Source: Ga0077555 sp046154645 (GTDB taxonomy: Bacteria; Pseudomonadota; Alphaproteobacteria; Rhizobiales; Hyphomicrobiaceae). Taken from it: a stretch of DNA of 64,000 nt. Below, in pieces: positions 63,219-64,000 of this stretch (positions within the stretch are counted from its first letter, which is position 1; each line of letters starts with the position of its first letter). The notes below the pieces were generated by a model. It did not search any database and was not told where the DNA came from. It saw nothing but the letters and a program-made list of their open reading frames with translations. The DNA is taken from NCBI GenBank assembly GCA_046154645.1, contig JBJXDZ010000004.1, positions 124,001 to 188,000 of the forward strand. Reading direction: 5' to 3'. The position numbers were made by a program, and so were the translations under genes.

Positions 63219-64000
63219 ATGCGCCTTGTTGCCTCGCTCGCTGCCCTGCTGTTGTCGACCGCCTCGGCCTTTGCCGCCGAAATCGCCGCCACCTCGCGGA
63301 TCGATGCCGTCACCGTCTTTCCGGCCAGCGCCGAGGTCGTGCGCCTCGCCAAGGTGCGCATCGAAGCGGGCGAGCACACGGTGCGCCTGATCGATCTGCC
63401 CGAGCAGGCGGTGCCTGGTTCCATCAGGGTCGAGGGCGCGGGCTCGCAGGCCTTCGTCATCGGGACGGTCGACACGCGGCGCGTGGTGGTTCCCCTCGAG
63501 CCGCCGCGCGAGATGCCGGCTGGCGAACGCGAGCGCATCGAGCGGGAGATCGAGCGGCTCACCGACGCGCAGGAGGATCGCGAGGCTCGCCTGGCTGTGC
63601 TGCTGGCCAAGCGCGGCCTGTTGCTGCAGAGCGCGAAATTGCCTGACGGTGTGCCGGTCGACAAACAGCCCACCTTCGTTGCCAGCGAGGAAATTGCCAG
63701 GAGATTGGCGCTGCTCGACGGCAATCTCGTGAGCATCGAGGACAACATGCTGGCCTTGCGGCGGCAGGGGCGGGCCGAAGCCACGCAAATTACCAATCTT
63801 CGCGCGCAGCTGCGGGCCGTGCCGCCGAAGCAGGCCATGCGCACCGAGGTCAAGGTGGCCGTCGCCGCGACGACTGCCGTCGAGGCCGAGTTGACTGTAC
63901 GTTACACGGTCGATGAAGCGCGCTGGCAGCCGGCCTATGATGCGCGCCTCACCACCGGCACGGGAGCGGCGACGCCGGCTCTCACCCTGGAGCGCCGGGC
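63219..64000 (+). CDS. DUF4139 / MuiA-family protein, 3' end outside window
   Basis: N-terminal part (260 residues) of an exported protein running off the window. Signal peptide MRLVASLAALLLSTASAFAA is followed by SRIDAVTVFPASAEVVRLAKVRI, the DUF4140 N-terminal domain, a coiled-coil region (about 100-200, with ERERIEREIERLTDAQEDREARL), and the beginning of the DUF4139 domain (VEAELTVRYTVDEARWQPAYDARL). Start has GGAG 8 bases upstream. Function in bacteria is not known beyond the mucoidy-inhibitor name. Confidence 0.85.
   Translation, partial: MRLVASLAALLLSTASAFAAEIAATSRIDAVTVFPASAEVVRLAKVRIEAGEHTVRLIDLPEQAVPGSIRVEGAGSQAFVIGTVDTRRVVVPLEPPREMPAGERERIEREIERLTDAQEDREARLAVLLAKRGLLLQSAKLPDGVPVDKQPTFVASEEIARRLALLDGNLVSIEDNMLALRRQGRAEATQITNLRAQLRAVPPKQAMRTEVKVAVAATTAVEAELTVRYTVDEARWQPAYDARLTTGTGAATPALTLERR

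Noticed and set aside
61029..63788. 919-codon minus-strand open frame opposite the Kef-type gene
   Set aside because: Gln/Arg/His-rich low-complexity translation antisense to a clear antiporter; composition artefact.

Overview
The window is a GC-rich, densely coded chromosomal segment, most likely from an alphaproteobacterium of the order Hyphomicrobiales (Rhizobiales). The basis is gene content: rpsO next to pnp, a serC-serA pair with an upstream structure matching the alphaproteobacterial serC leader, small alphaproteobacterial families (DUF1491, DUF5330, DUF6456), a PleC/DivJ-type sensor kinase and a TTAA-N7-TTAA CtrA-like site. This is inference; no 16S or marker phylogeny could be run. 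No tRNA, rRNA, CRISPR array, phage or insertion sequence was recognised.

Layout. 42-1034: adenosine kinase. 1118-10136: a surface-polysaccharide cluster (GT4, SDR, GT2, C-methyltransferase, sugar-1-phosphate cytidylyltransferase, PIG-L deacetylase, sugar epimerase, DUF4910 protein, rfbC), in which five genes from 3384 on overlap or nearly abut. 10212-14550: leuS-lptE-holA on the minus strand. 14551-16715: an array of ATGTCGAT inverted repeats in front of a Fic AMPylase gene, followed 16 bp later by a Sir2 deacylase gene. 16885-26143: mixed metabolism and envelope genes (SDR, RraA-like, two DUF805-type membrane proteins, NIPSNAP, Uma2, dapD, a proline-rich Sel1 protein, an orphan TAXI binding protein, a DsrE-like exported protein, signal peptidase I). 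26345-33303: katG, then the minus-strand run yggT, DUF167, folD and a DapA-family gene, then a lipase and a YcgN cysteine-cluster protein. 33433-42785: a class A penicillin-binding protein, DUF1214/DUF1254 pair, small proteins, a peptidoglycan-binding protein, a sensor kinase, DUF5330, SufE and DUF6456. 42796-49294: a DnaA-C-domain regulator, a sialidase-like protein, a decayed SDR fragment with a palindromic repeat, membrane proteins and a sodium:solute symporter with its DUF4212 partner. 49295-64000: MFS efflux pump, oxidoreductases, a WecA-type transferase, pnp-rpsO, serC-serA, a KefB-type antiporter and a truncated DUF4139 gene.

How genes work together. The polysaccharide genes look able to build and transfer a modified nucleotide sugar, but no CDP-hexose 4,6-dehydratase is present in the cluster. 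SerA and SerC catalyse consecutive steps of serine synthesis and probably share the leader RNA. PBP1A, the peptidoglycan-binding protein, the sensor kinase and the DnaA-domain/DUF6456 pair give the middle of the window a cell-cycle and envelope flavour.

The most unusual signal is the regulatory array at 14660-14832. Half-sites recur at alternating 41 and 31 bp steps, and the array ends 13 bp before the start codon of a Fic protein that itself carries a C-terminal winged helix.
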